From the NCBI GenBank assembly GCA_026399515.1, contig JAPLQT010000043.1, forward strand, positions 1 through 49,175: DNA of 49,175 bases, in the 5' to 3' direction. Position numbers and translations under genes: made by a program. Shown in pieces: positions 16,550-25,149 of this stretch; the first letter of the stretch is position 1, and each line of letters opens with the position of its first letter. The notes beneath the pieces were generated by a model. The model saw only the letters and a list, made by a program, of their open reading frames with translations, was not told the origin of the DNA and did not search any database. The stretch comes from Pseudomonadota bacterium (GTDB taxonomy: Bacteria > Pseudomonadota > Gammaproteobacteria > Burkholderiales > Rhodocyclaceae).

Positions 16550-17401
16550 TGTCCATACTCGTTATCGCCGAACACGACAACGCCGGCCTCAAGGCCTCCA
16601 CCCTCAATACGATTGCCGCCGCCCAGAAGATCGGCGGCGAAATCCACGTACTGGTCGCCGGCAGCGGCTGTGCCGCGGTGGCAGCCGCAGCCGCCAAGCT
16701 CGCCGGCGTTGCGAAGGTCAAGCTGGCCGATGCCGCCCACTATGCCGATCAAACCGCCGAGAACGTCGCGGCGCTGGTCGTCGCCAACGCCGCCGGCTAC
16801 ACTCACATCCTGGCCCCGGCCACCGGCGCCGGCAAGAACATGCTGCCGCGGGTCGCGGCGCTGCTTGATGTGGCGCAGATCTCGGAAATCACCGCGGTGG
16901 ACAGCCCGGACACCTTCGTGCGGCCGACCTATGCCGGCAATGCCAAACGCGGCTGTCGAATCCATAGCCGCCGTGGCCGACCTGGGCCTGACCAAACTCG
17001 TCGGCCGTGAGATCGCCAAGAGTGCGCGGCCTGAACTCGCCGCCGCCAAAGTCATTGTTTCGGGCGGTCGCGGCATGGGTTCCGGCGAGAAATATCACCA
17101 ACTGCTGGAACCGCTGGCCGACAAGCTCAACGCGGCGCTCGGCGCCTCGCGCGCGGCGGTGGACGCCGGCTTCGTGCCGAACGACTACCAGGTCGGTCAG
17201 ACCGGCAAGATCGTCGCCCCGCAACTGTACTTCGCCATCGGCATCTCCGGTGCGATCCAGCATCTGGCGGGCATGAAGGACAGCAAGGTGATCGTCGCCA
17301 TCAACAAGGACCCGGATGCGCCGATTTTCCAGGTCGCCGATTACGGCCTGGTGGCCGATCTGTTCCAGGCCGTGCCGGAACTGGTGACTGAACTGGGCTA
17401 A
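16549..17401 (+). pseudogene. etfA: Electron transfer flavoprotein alpha subunit with an out-of-frame internal deletion
   Basis: The first part, from ATG 16549, is a normal EtfA N-terminal domain up to RPTYAGNA (16944). Homology then resumes in another frame at 16949 with [14 protein letters not shown] and runs to TAA 17401. That second part holds the entire FAD-binding half: [34 protein letters not shown] and [11 protein letters not shown]. Family members carry about 28 residues between the parts, including the ITVRTT strand, so about 80 nt are missing. Both halves are otherwise well conserved. Since etfB upstream and the dehydrogenase downstream are intact, a recent mutation or an assembly fault is more likely than long decay. 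Confidence 0.85.
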
Positions 17402-17423
17402 ACCGAACATCACAGAGAATGAC

Positions 17424-19235
17424 ATGAGTGCCTATACCCCACCCTTGAAAGACATGCAATTCGTGTTGCGCGAACTCGCCGGCATCGATCGCGTTGCGCA
17501 GTTGCCCGGCTACGAAGAAGCCGCGCCTGAAGTCGTCGAGGCGATTCTGGAAGAGGCTGGCAAGTTCGCCGCGGGCGTGCTGGCGCCTTTGAATTTCAGC
17601 GGTGACCAGGAGGGCGCGAAGTGGTCAGCCGATGACGGGGGGAGGGTGACGACGCCCGCAGGGTTCAAGGAAGCCTATGCACAGTTCGCCGAGGCGGGCT
17701 GGAACGGCCTGGCCTGCGACCAAGAGTATGGCGGGCAGGGCCTGCCCAAGCTGGTGTCGGCGGCGGTGCTGGAAATGTGGAAAGCTTCCAATATGTCCTT
17801 CTCGCTGTGCCCGATGCTGACGCTGGGCGCCATCGAGGCGTTGCAACTGTGTGGCTCGACGCAGCAGAAGGCGGCCTACCTGCCCAATATGATCTCCGGC
17901 AAATGGACCGGCACCATGAACCTGACCGAGCCGCAGGCCGGTTCGGATCTGGCGGCCATCCGCAGCCGCGCAGTGCCGCAGGGCGACGGCAGCTACAAGA
18001 TATTCGGCAACAAGATCTTCATCACCTACGGCGACCACGACATGGCCGAGAACATCGTCCACCTGGTGCTGGCGCGTACGCCGGACGCGCCGGAAGGTGT
18101 CAAGGGCATCTCCCTGTTCGTCGTGCCGAAATTCATGGTGCAGCCCGACGGTAGCCTGGGCGCGCGCAACGACGCCTACTGCGTGTCGATCGAACACAAG
18201 CTCGGTATCCATGGCAGCCCGACCTGCGTGATGGCCTTCGGCGATGCGGGTAACTTCGGTGGCGGCGCCGTCGGCACGCTGGTGGGCAAGGAGAACGAAG
18301 GCCTCAAATACATGTTCATCATGATGAACGCCGCGCGCTTCGCGGTCGGGCTGGAAGGCCTGGCACTCGGCGAACGCGCCTACCAGCAGGCGCTGGGCTA
18401 TGCGCGCGACCGGGTGCAGGGCCGCGACATCGCCGGCAGCGCCGCCAGCGTGGCGATCCTGCATCATCCCGACGTCCGCCGCATGCTGATGCTGATGAAG
18501 TCGCAGAACGAGGCGATGCGCGCGTTATCTTACACCGTCGCCGCCGCCAACGACGCCGCCGCGCGACACCCGGAAGAGGCGGAACGCAAGCGCAACCAGG
18601 CTTATGTCGACTTGATGATCCCGGTCGTCAAGGGCTGGCTGACGGAGACCAGCAACGAGGTGGCGTCGCTCGGGGTTCAGGTGCACGGCGGCATGGGCTT
18701 CATCGAAGAGACCGGCGCCGCACAACATCTGCGCGACGCCCGCATCACCACCATCTATGAAGGTACTACCGGCATCCAGGCCAACGACCTGATCGGCCGC
18801 AAGATCGCCCGCGAAGGCGGCGCCACGCTCAAGGCGGTGATCGCATTGATGCGCCAGACCGAAGGTGATCTTGACCAGCAGGACAAGCCGGAATTCGCGG
18901 TCATCAAAGCCGCGCTGGCCAACGGAATCAAGGCTGTGGGCGAGGCCGCCGAATACATCGTGGCGCACTATGGCGCCGACATCAAGGCGGTGTCGGTCGG
19001 TGCGGTGCCCTTCCTCAAACTGTTGGGGATCGTCGCGGGGGGGTGGCAGATGGCGTGCGCCGCCCTGGTGGCCGAGTCGAAAATCGCCGGCGGCGATACC
19101 GACGCTTTCTACCCGGCCAAGATCGCCACCACGCGCTTCTATGCCGATCACGTGCTGTCCGCAGCGCCGGGTCTCGCCCACACCGTCATCCATGGTGGCG
19201 CGGGAGCAATGGCGGTCACTGATGAGATGCTCTGA
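17424..19235 (+). CDS. Acyl-CoA dehydrogenase, DmdC-like long form
   Basis: This 603-residue flavoenzyme starts with the short AcdN-type segment (MSAYTPPLKDMQFVLREL), followed by the three acyl-CoA dehydrogenase domains and a C-terminal extension of the kind found in DmdC-like and AidB-neighbouring long forms. The FAD-contacting MNLTEPQAGSDL, the GVKGISLFVVPKF strand and the QVHGGMGFIEETG segment are clear. The catalytic base is probably Glu446 in IYEGTTGIQANDLIGRK. It introduces a 2,3 double bond into an acyl-CoA and passes electrons to the EtfBA pair encoded just upstream. Chain length or ring specificity is not readable. Confidence 0.92.
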   Translation: MSAYTPPLKDMQFVLRELAGIDRVAQLPGYEEAAPEVVEAILEEAGKFAAGVLAPLNFSGDQEGAKWSADDGGRVTTPAGFKEAYAQFAEAGWNGLACDQEYGGQGLPKLVSAAVLEMWKASNMSFSLCPMLTLGAIEALQLCGSTQQKAAYLPNMISGKWTGTMNLTEPQAGSDLAAIRSRAVPQGDGSYKIFGNKIFITYGDHDMAENIVHLVLARTPDAPEGVKGISLFVVPKFMVQPDGSLGARNDAYCVSIEHKLGIHGSPTCVMAFGDAGNFGGGAVGTLVGKENEGLKYMFIMMNAARFAVGLEGLALGERAYQQALGYARDRVQGRDIAGSAASVAILHHPDVRRMLMLMKSQNEAMRALSYTVAAANDAAARHPEEAERKRNQAYVDLMIPVVKGWLTETSNEVASLGVQVHGGMGFIEETGAAQHLRDARITTIYEGTTGIQANDLIGRKIAREGGATLKAVIALMRQTEGDLDQQDKPEFAVIKAALANGIKAVGEAAEYIVAHYGADIKAVSVGAVPFLKLLGIVAGGWQMACAALVAESKIAGGDTDAFYPAKIATTRFYADHVLSAAPGLAHTVIHGGAGAMAVTDEML

Positions 19236-19321
19236 TACCTGATGGCGAGTGGGGCAGTGCAATTCTGAAAGGTCTGCCCATTTTCTTTGGCTGATGGCGT
19301 CTGACGGTAGACGAAAAGAAT

Positions 19322-21334
19322 ATGACTAGCTTGACCGGCAAGACCGATTTCAGGCTGCTGCGCTTCTTCACTACCACCAGTCTGATTGCCTTCGTGGCGG
19401 TGGCTGCCATGCTGGGGTTTGTTTTCCGGGCACTTTCCATCAATGGCCTGATCGATGGCTACGAGAACGAACACGCCGATCTTGCGCGCGTGATCGGCAA
19501 CGAGATGTGGGACCAGGATTTCGGCCCGTTTGTCCTGGCGATGGAGGGCAAGCCAGCGGCCGCACTCAAGGCTTCCGATCAGATTCCCGCCTTGCACCGG
19601 AAGGTGCTGAAACTTCTCAAAGGCACCAAGACCTTCAAGATCAAGGTCTACGACCGTAAGGGGATGACGATCTACTCGACCGAACTCAAACAGATCGGCG
19701 AGGACAAGAGCGACAACAAGGGCGTCGTCGCCGGCCTGCAAGGTTCAAGCCAATCGGAGTTGACCCACCGGGACCAGTTCAGCGCTTTTGAAGGCGAGGT
19801 GCAGAACCGCGACCTGGTGGAGAGCTACATCCCGCGTTATGACCCGGCAACCGGGGAAGTGAGCGGCGTATTCGAGATTTATGGCGACGCCACGTCGGTG
19901 CTGACGGAAATCGACAGGAGACAGTGGTTCGTGGTCGGTTCCGTGATCACATCGTTGTCTCTCCTCTACCTGTCGCTGTTCGTCATCGTGAAGAGAGCCC
20001 AGGATCTGATCCAGTTGCAGAACCGTGAGATCGAACGAGACCGGCAGGCGCTCAGTGAAAGCGAGGAACGCTGGAAGTTTGCCCTCGAAGGCTCAGGCGA
20101 GGGTGTCTGGGACCGCAACCTCCAAACTGGCGTGGCGGTGTATTCGAAGCGCTACAAGGAGATCTACGGCTATGCGGAAGACGAGCTGGTGGATCATCAG
20201 GAAGCCTGGGACGAGCGCGTCCACCCGGACGATCTGCCGCTGGTGGATGCGGACCGTGCAGCCTATTTCTCGGGCAAAAAACAGGTGTATGCCAACGAGC
20301 GGCGCATGCGGTGCAGGGACGGCAGCTGGAAATGGATACTTTCCCGTGGCATGGTGGTGGCGCGCGACGACCAGGGCAGGCCGCTGCGCATGATCGGCAC
20401 GCACACCGACATCAGCGAGCGGCATCAACGCGAGGAAGCGCTGCGCCTGGCTGCCACGGTGTTGAGCACCATGGATGAGGCCGTAGTGGTGACCGACAGA
20501 GACAACAAGATCGTCTCCGTCAATCCCGCTTTTACGGCTATCACCGGCTATCTTCCGGAGGAAGTGATCGGCAAGAATCCCAGGCTGCTGTCTTCGGGAA
20601 TGCATGCGCAGGAGTTCTACCGGGAAATGTGGGAAACGCTGAAGAGGACGGGCAATTGGTACGGCGAGATCAGGAATCGCAGCAAGAATGGCAGGCTCTT
20701 TGTAGAATGGCTCTCCATCAAGCAGCTTCGCGACAAAGAGGGAAAAACGGCACATTATGTGGCTGTGTTCTCCGACATTTCGGAACGCAAGGCTGCCGAG
20801 GAGCATATGCGGCACATGGCGCATTTCGATGCCCTTACCGGCCTTCCCAATCGCAGCTTGTTTGCCGACCGCCTGCAGCAGACCATTGCCAAGGCTCGCC
20901 GTGAAAAATCGCACCTGGCGCTGATGTTTATCGACCTCGATCAATTCAAACCGGTCAACGACCTGTTTGGCCATCATGTCGGCGACTTGCTGCTGCGGGA
21001 AGTGGCGAGTCGGTTGCATGCCTGCTTGCGGCGCGAATCGGACACGGTGGCGCGGATGGGCGGTGACGAGTTCGTGGTGATCCTGCCGGAGATCGAAGGC
21101 TACCAGGATGCCGTCAAGGTCGGCGACAAGATCCTGGCGACCCTCAACCAGCCATTCGATATCGCCGGACACAAGATCCACATCTCGTCGAGTATCGGGA
21201 TTGCGGTTTTTCCGGAGCATGGCAACGAAGAGAAACTTCTGCTCAGGAGCGCCGATGAGGCCATGTATCGCGCCAAGGAAAATGGTCGTAACCGATTGGT
21301 GATGGCTGAGAAAACCGACGTGGCACACGCCTAA
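19322..21334 (+). CDS. Membrane diguanylate cyclase with periplasmic sensor and two PAS domains
   Basis: The 670 residues start with a membrane segment (about 15-37), then a periplasmic sensor region (38-200), a second membrane segment (about 202-223), a short coiled coil, PAS/PAC domains at about 245-365 and 370-490, and a GGDEF domain from about 500. The active-site motif GGDEF is intact (580-584), and an inhibitory RESD (RxxD) sits five residues before it. The enzyme should make c-di-GMP in response to an external or redox cue and be subject to product inhibition. It is followed 3 nt later by a c-di-GMP phosphodiesterase gene. Confidence 0.93.
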   Translation: MTSLTGKTDFRLLRFFTTTSLIAFVAVAAMLGFVFRALSINGLIDGYENEHADLARVIGNEMWDQDFGPFVLAMEGKPAAALKASDQIPALHRKVLKLLKGTKTFKIKVYDRKGMTIYSTELKQIGEDKSDNKGVVAGLQGSSQSELTHRDQFSAFEGEVQNRDLVESYIPRYDPATGEVSGVFEIYGDATSVLTEIDRRQWFVVGSVITSLSLLYLSLFVIVKRAQDLIQLQNREIERDRQALSESEERWKFALEGSGEGVWDRNLQTGVAVYSKRYKEIYGYAEDELVDHQEAWDERVHPDDLPLVDADRAAYFSGKKQVYANERRMRCRDGSWKWILSRGMVVARDDQGRPLRMIGTHTDISERHQREEALRLAATVLSTMDEAVVVTDRDNKIVSVNPAFTAITGYLPEEVIGKNPRLLSSGMHAQEFYREMWETLKRTGNWYGEIRNRSKNGRLFVEWLSIKQLRDKEGKTAHYVAVFSDISERKAAEEHMRHMAHFDALTGLPNRSLFADRLQQTIAKARREKSHLALMFIDLDQFKPVNDLFGHHVGDLLLREVASRLHACLRRESDTVARMGGDEFVVILPEIEGYQDAVKVGDKILATLNQPFDIAGHKIHISSSIGIAVFPEHGNEEKLLLRSADEAMYRAKENGRNRLVMAEKTDVAHA

Positions 21335-21337
21335 AAA

Positions 21338-23458
21338 ATGACAACCGAATTCGAGGGAAAGCAGCCGCCGCGCAACTCGATGTCCGCGAAGTTGCAGCGA
21401 AGCCATGACCTCCTCGTCAAGCTCTCCGCGCAGGTTCCCGGCATCATCTTCCAGTTTCGGATGGACCGGGACGGGCATTTCAGCTTCCCGTTCATCAGTG
21501 ACGCGGTCCGCGAGATGTACGGGCTCACGCCTGAACAGGTCCGGGAAGACGCTACTCCGTTTTTTGCTTTTCGGCATCCTGAGGATGCGGACGGACTGGC
21601 GACTTCGATGCTGGAATCCGCGCGTAACCTGTCGCGCTGGCACCATGAGTACCGGTTGGTGCTGCCGAAACTGGGGGTGCGCTGGCGCTTGGGCGATGCC
21701 CAGCCGGAAAAGCAGAAGGATGGCAGCATACTCTGGCACGGTTTCATCACAGATATCACCGAACGCAAGCAATCCGAAGAGCGGCGCCGTCTCAATGCAC
21801 GGGTGTTCGAGACGGTCGGCGAAGCCATCATGGTGACGGATCCGCAGGCCAACATCGTCGCGGTGAATCCGGCTTTCTGCCGGATCACCGGTTACAGCGA
21901 GGCGGAAGTGCTGGGGAAGAATCCGCGCATCCTCAACTCGAATCGCCACAACAAGGCATTTCACAAAGGCGTGTGGCAGTCGTTGCACGACTACGGCGAA
22001 TGGGCCGGCGAGATCTGGAACCGCCGCAAGAACGGCGAGGTGTTTCCCGAGTGGCAGACCATCAGTTGCGTCAAGGATCCAACCGGAAAAGTTACCCAGT
22101 ATGTCGCGGTGTTCAGCGATCTGAGCGAAATCCGCAAGGCACAGGATGCCGCCGAACATCTCTCCTGGCGCGACGCGCTGACCGGCCTGGCGAATCGCGC
22201 CTTGTTCCTCCGTCAATTGGGGCAGTCGCTGGCCAACGCCCATCGCGAGGGACGTTATGCGGATGTCCTGCTGCTGGACCTCGACCGGTTCAAGGACATC
22301 AACGAGGCGCGCGGCCTGGCGCTCGGCGATGCCTTGCTGAAAGCGGTGGCCGAATGTCTGACCCAGATCCTTCATCCGGACGATTTGTTGGCGCGGCTGG
22401 ACTCGGATGAATTCGCCGTGCTGTTGCCGCGCCTGACGGCCGATCGGGAAATTGCCGGACGGGAAGCCTTGGCCGTGGCGGAAAAGCTGCGCGAGGCGCT
22501 GCGGACCAGGATCGAAGTGGACGCCGAGCATTTTCCGCTCGACGCCAGCATAGGCATCGCCTTATTCCCGGAGTCCGCACAGGAAACTTCCTCCGACGTG
22601 TTGCGCCAGGCGGACATGGCGATGCATCAGGCCAAGGCCGCGGGCGGCGGCTGCGCGGTTTTCTTCGAAGCCACCATGGGCCAAACCATCCGGGATCGCT
22701 ATCGGGTGGAACGGGAACTGCGCCTAGGGATCGACGACGGGCAGTTACGGCTTTACCTCCAGCCACAGGTGGATGCGACTGGCAGGCAGGTCGGCGCCGA
22801 GGCGCTGGTGCGCTGGCAGCATCCCGAGCGGGGTCTGGTGCCGCCGGGTGCGTTCATTCCGCTGGCGGAGACTTCCGATCTGATTGTCGCCGTCGACCGC
22901 TGGATGCTGGGCGCGGTGTGTCGCTTGCTGGCGCGCCTGGATGCCGAAGGCCGGGTGCTGCGCGTATCGGTGAATATCAGTCCGCGCCATTTCCAGAAGG
23001 ATGATTTCGTCGATGAGGTCAAGCGTCAACTGGCGGCCAGCGGTGCCGACCCGCTCCACCTGGTGCTGGAAGTTACGGAAGGTCTGGTGATCGACAACTT
23101 CTCCGAGGTAGTCGCCAAGATGAACCTGCTTTCATCAATGGGGATACATTTCTCGATGGACGACTTCGGCACCGGCTATTCCAGCCTGGCTTACCTCAAG
23201 CGCCTGCCGATACACGAACTCAAGATCGACAAAAGCTTCATCGACGACGTCACCACCGAACCGAATGACGCCGCCCTGGTGGAAACCATACTCGCGGTGG
23301 CGCAGCATCTGCACCTCCAAGTGGTCGCGGAAGGTGTGGAAACCCAGGCGCAGGCCGACTTCCTCAACAGCCACGGACAAGTGATCCATCAGGGATATCA
23401 TTTTGGCCGCCCGGAGCCTGTCGAGGCCTGGCTGGCGCAGTTGCCGTCCGGGGCCTGA
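21338..23458 (+). CDS. Cytoplasmic PAS-PAS-GGDEF-EAL protein, probable c-di-GMP phosphodiesterase
   Basis: The 706-residue protein lacks membrane segments. Two PAS domains (about 15-140 and 145-265) precede a GGDEF-fold domain in which the signature is DSDEF (355-359) and no RxxD site is seen, so cyclase activity is unlikely. The EAL domain is complete: EALVRW (488 on), NISPRHF, LEVTEG, MDDFGTGYSSLAYLKRLP, KIDKSFI, VAEGVET and QGYHFG, so it should hydrolyse c-di-GMP. The degenerate GGDEF may bind GTP as a regulator. It begins 3 nt after the diguanylate cyclase stop, without an obvious ribosome site, so translation probably depends on the upstream gene. Confidence 0.92.
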   Translation: MTTEFEGKQPPRNSMSAKLQRSHDLLVKLSAQVPGIIFQFRMDRDGHFSFPFISDAVREMYGLTPEQVREDATPFFAFRHPEDADGLATSMLESARNLSRWHHEYRLVLPKLGVRWRLGDAQPEKQKDGSILWHGFITDITERKQSEERRRLNARVFETVGEAIMVTDPQANIVAVNPAFCRITGYSEAEVLGKNPRILNSNRHNKAFHKGVWQSLHDYGEWAGEIWNRRKNGEVFPEWQTISCVKDPTGKVTQYVAVFSDLSEIRKAQDAAEHLSWRDALTGLANRALFLRQLGQSLANAHREGRYADVLLLDLDRFKDINEARGLALGDALLKAVAECLTQILHPDDLLARLDSDEFAVLLPRLTADREIAGREALAVAEKLREALRTRIEVDAEHFPLDASIGIALFPESAQETSSDVLRQADMAMHQAKAAGGGCAVFFEATMGQTIRDRYRVERELRLGIDDGQLRLYLQPQVDATGRQVGAEALVRWQHPERGLVPPGAFIPLAETSDLIVAVDRWMLGAVCRLLARLDAEGRVLRVSVNISPRHFQKDDFVDEVKRQLAASGADPLHLVLEVTEGLVIDNFSEVVAKMNLLSSMGIHFSMDDFGTGYSSLAYLKRLPIHELKIDKSFIDDVTTEPNDAALVETILAVAQHLHLQVVAEGVETQAQADFLNSHGQVIHQGYHFGRPEPVEAWLAQLPSGA

Positions 23459-23459
23459 A

Positions 23460-23484
23460 GCTCGGGCCGGGCAACCCGGGGAGC
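23460..23484. terminator. Possible bidirectional terminator between convergent genes
   Basis: In the 38 nt between the phosphodiesterase and ETF-QO stops there is a GC-rich stem CCGGG-CAA-CCCGG, flanked by GCTC and GAGC that can extend the pairing with bulges. No T-run follows on either strand. Weak support. Confidence 0.3.
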
Positions 23485-23496
23485 GGTCTCACATCC

Positions 23497-25134
23497 TCAC
23501 ATCCCCGGATAAACAGGGCCCTCGCCGCCTTGCGGCACGACCCAGTTGATATTCTGGGTCGGATCCTTGATATCGCAAGTCTTGCAGTGCACGCAGTTCT
23601 GGGCGTTGATCTGCAGGTGGGGAACCCCAGAATCGTTACGCAAGAACTCATAGACGCCGGCTGGACAATAGCGTTGCTCGGGACCGGCATACAGGGCGAG
23701 ATTGACGCTGAGCGGGACCATCGAGTCTTTAAGAGTCAGATGACAGGGCTGGTTTTCCTCGTGGTTGGTGTTCGACAGGAACACCGAGGAGAGGCGGTCG
23801 AAGCTGATCACGCCATCCGGCTTCGGGTAGTCGATCGGCTGACAATCAACAGCTTTTTTCAGCTTGAGGTGGTCCGCGGTCAGGCCCAGCGTCCACGGCG
23901 CCTTGCCGCGCAACAAGTTTTGGTCGATGCCGAACATCAGCGAGCCGAGGTAGAGACCCTTGCTCATCCATGGTTTGAAGTTGCGGGCCTTGTAGAGTTC
24001 CTCGTAGAGCCAGCTCTCGCGGAATTTCTCCGGGTAGGCCGTCAGGTCGTCGTGTTCGCGCAGGGCGGCCAGGGCTTCGGTGGCGGCTTCGGCGGCCAGC
24101 ATACCGCTCTTGATCGCCGAGTGGCTGCCCTTGATGCGCGAGGCGTTGAGCAGGCCGGCATCGTCGCCGATCAGTGCGCCGCCGGGAAAGATCATTTTCG
24201 GCAGGGCTTGCAATCCGCCGGCGGACATCGCGCGGGCACCATAGGAAATACGCTTGCCGCCTTCCAGCATGGGACGGATTTTCGGGTGGTTCTTGTAGCG
24301 CTGGAATTCCTCGAAAGGCGACAGGTAGGGATTGGAATAGCCCAGGCCTACGACAAAGCCGATCGCCACCAGGTTGTCGCCATAGTGGTAGCAGAACGAG
24401 CCGCCGTAGGTATCGGAGGCCAGGGGCCAACCGGCGGTGTGGAAGACGAGGCCCTTGGCGTGCCGGTCGGGCGCGACTTCCCACAGCTCTTTGATGCCGA
24501 TGCCATAGACCTGCGGATCGGCGCCGTGGCGTAGGCTGTAGCGGGTTTCGAGTTGCTTGCCGAGATGTCCGCGGCAGCCTTCGGCGAACAGCGTGTATTT
24601 GGCCAACAGCTCCATGCCGGGCTGATAGGCATCGGTCGGCTTGTAATCCCGGCCCACCCCCATGTCGCCGGTGGCAACGCCCTTGACGGCGCCACTCGCC
24701 GTGTACAGCAACTCGGCGCCGGCGAAGCCCGGGTAGATCTCGACGCCCAGCGCCTCGGCCCGCTGCCCCAGCCAGCGGCAGAGATTGCCGAGGCTGATGA
24801 TGTAGTTGCCGTGGTTGATGAAACAGGCGGGCAGGAGCAAGTTGGGAACCGGCCAGCCGCCTTTCTCGGTGAGAATCATAAAGGTGTCTTGGTTCACCGG
24901 CGTGTCGAGCGGTGCGCCCAGGGCTTTCCAGTCGGGAATCAATTCATTGAGGGCGCGCGGATCCATGATGGCGCCTGAGAGGATGTGCGCGCCTATTTCC
25001 GCGCCTTTCTCGATCAGGCAGACACTGGTCGCCGGTCTCAACTGTTTGAGGCGGATCGCCGCCGCCAGCCCGGCCGGACCGCCGCCGACGATCAGCACGT
25101 CAAATTCCATAGATTCGCGTTCTATACGTTCCAT
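23497..25134 (-). CDS. Electron transfer flavoprotein-ubiquinone oxidoreductase
   Basis: This 545-residue protein matches ETF-QO in length and layout. The FAD dinucleotide-binding motif VGGGPAGLAAAIRLKQL is near the start, followed by a middle region with GGLQALPKMIFPGGALIGDDAG. The C-terminal ferredoxin-like part has its cysteines in RYCPAGVYE and QNCVHCKTCDIKDP for a 4Fe-4S cluster. It moves electrons from reduced EtfBA into the quinone pool at the inner membrane. GGAAGAG before the ATG supports the start at 25134. It lies 15 nt downstream of an acyl-CoA ligase on the same strand, so the two are likely cotranscribed. Confidence 0.95.
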   Translation of the reverse strand: MERIERESMEFDVLIVGGGPAGLAAAIRLKQLRPATSVCLIEKGAEIGAHILSGAIMDPRALNELIPDWKALGAPLDTPVNQDTFMILTEKGGWPVPNLLLPACFINHGNYIISLGNLCRWLGQRAEALGVEIYPGFAGAELLYTASGAVKGVATGDMGVGRDYKPTDAYQPGMELLAKYTLFAEGCRGHLGKQLETRYSLRHGADPQVYGIGIKELWEVAPDRHAKGLVFHTAGWPLASDTYGGSFCYHYGDNLVAIGFVVGLGYSNPYLSPFEEFQRYKNHPKIRPMLEGGKRISYGARAMSAGGLQALPKMIFPGGALIGDDAGLLNASRIKGSHSAIKSGMLAAEAATEALAALREHDDLTAYPEKFRESWLYEELYKARNFKPWMSKGLYLGSLMFGIDQNLLRGKAPWTLGLTADHLKLKKAVDCQPIDYPKPDGVISFDRLSSVFLSNTNHEENQPCHLTLKDSMVPLSVNLALYAGPEQRYCPAGVYEFLRNDSGVPHLQINAQNCVHCKTCDIKDPTQNINWVVPQGGEGPVYPGM

Positions 25135-25149
25135 AAACTCTTCCCTTCG

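Noticed and set aside
20093-22531. An 812-codon open frame antisense to the two c-di-GMP genes
   Set aside because: It has no ribosome site or protein family features and mirrors the GC-rich third positions of the real genes.
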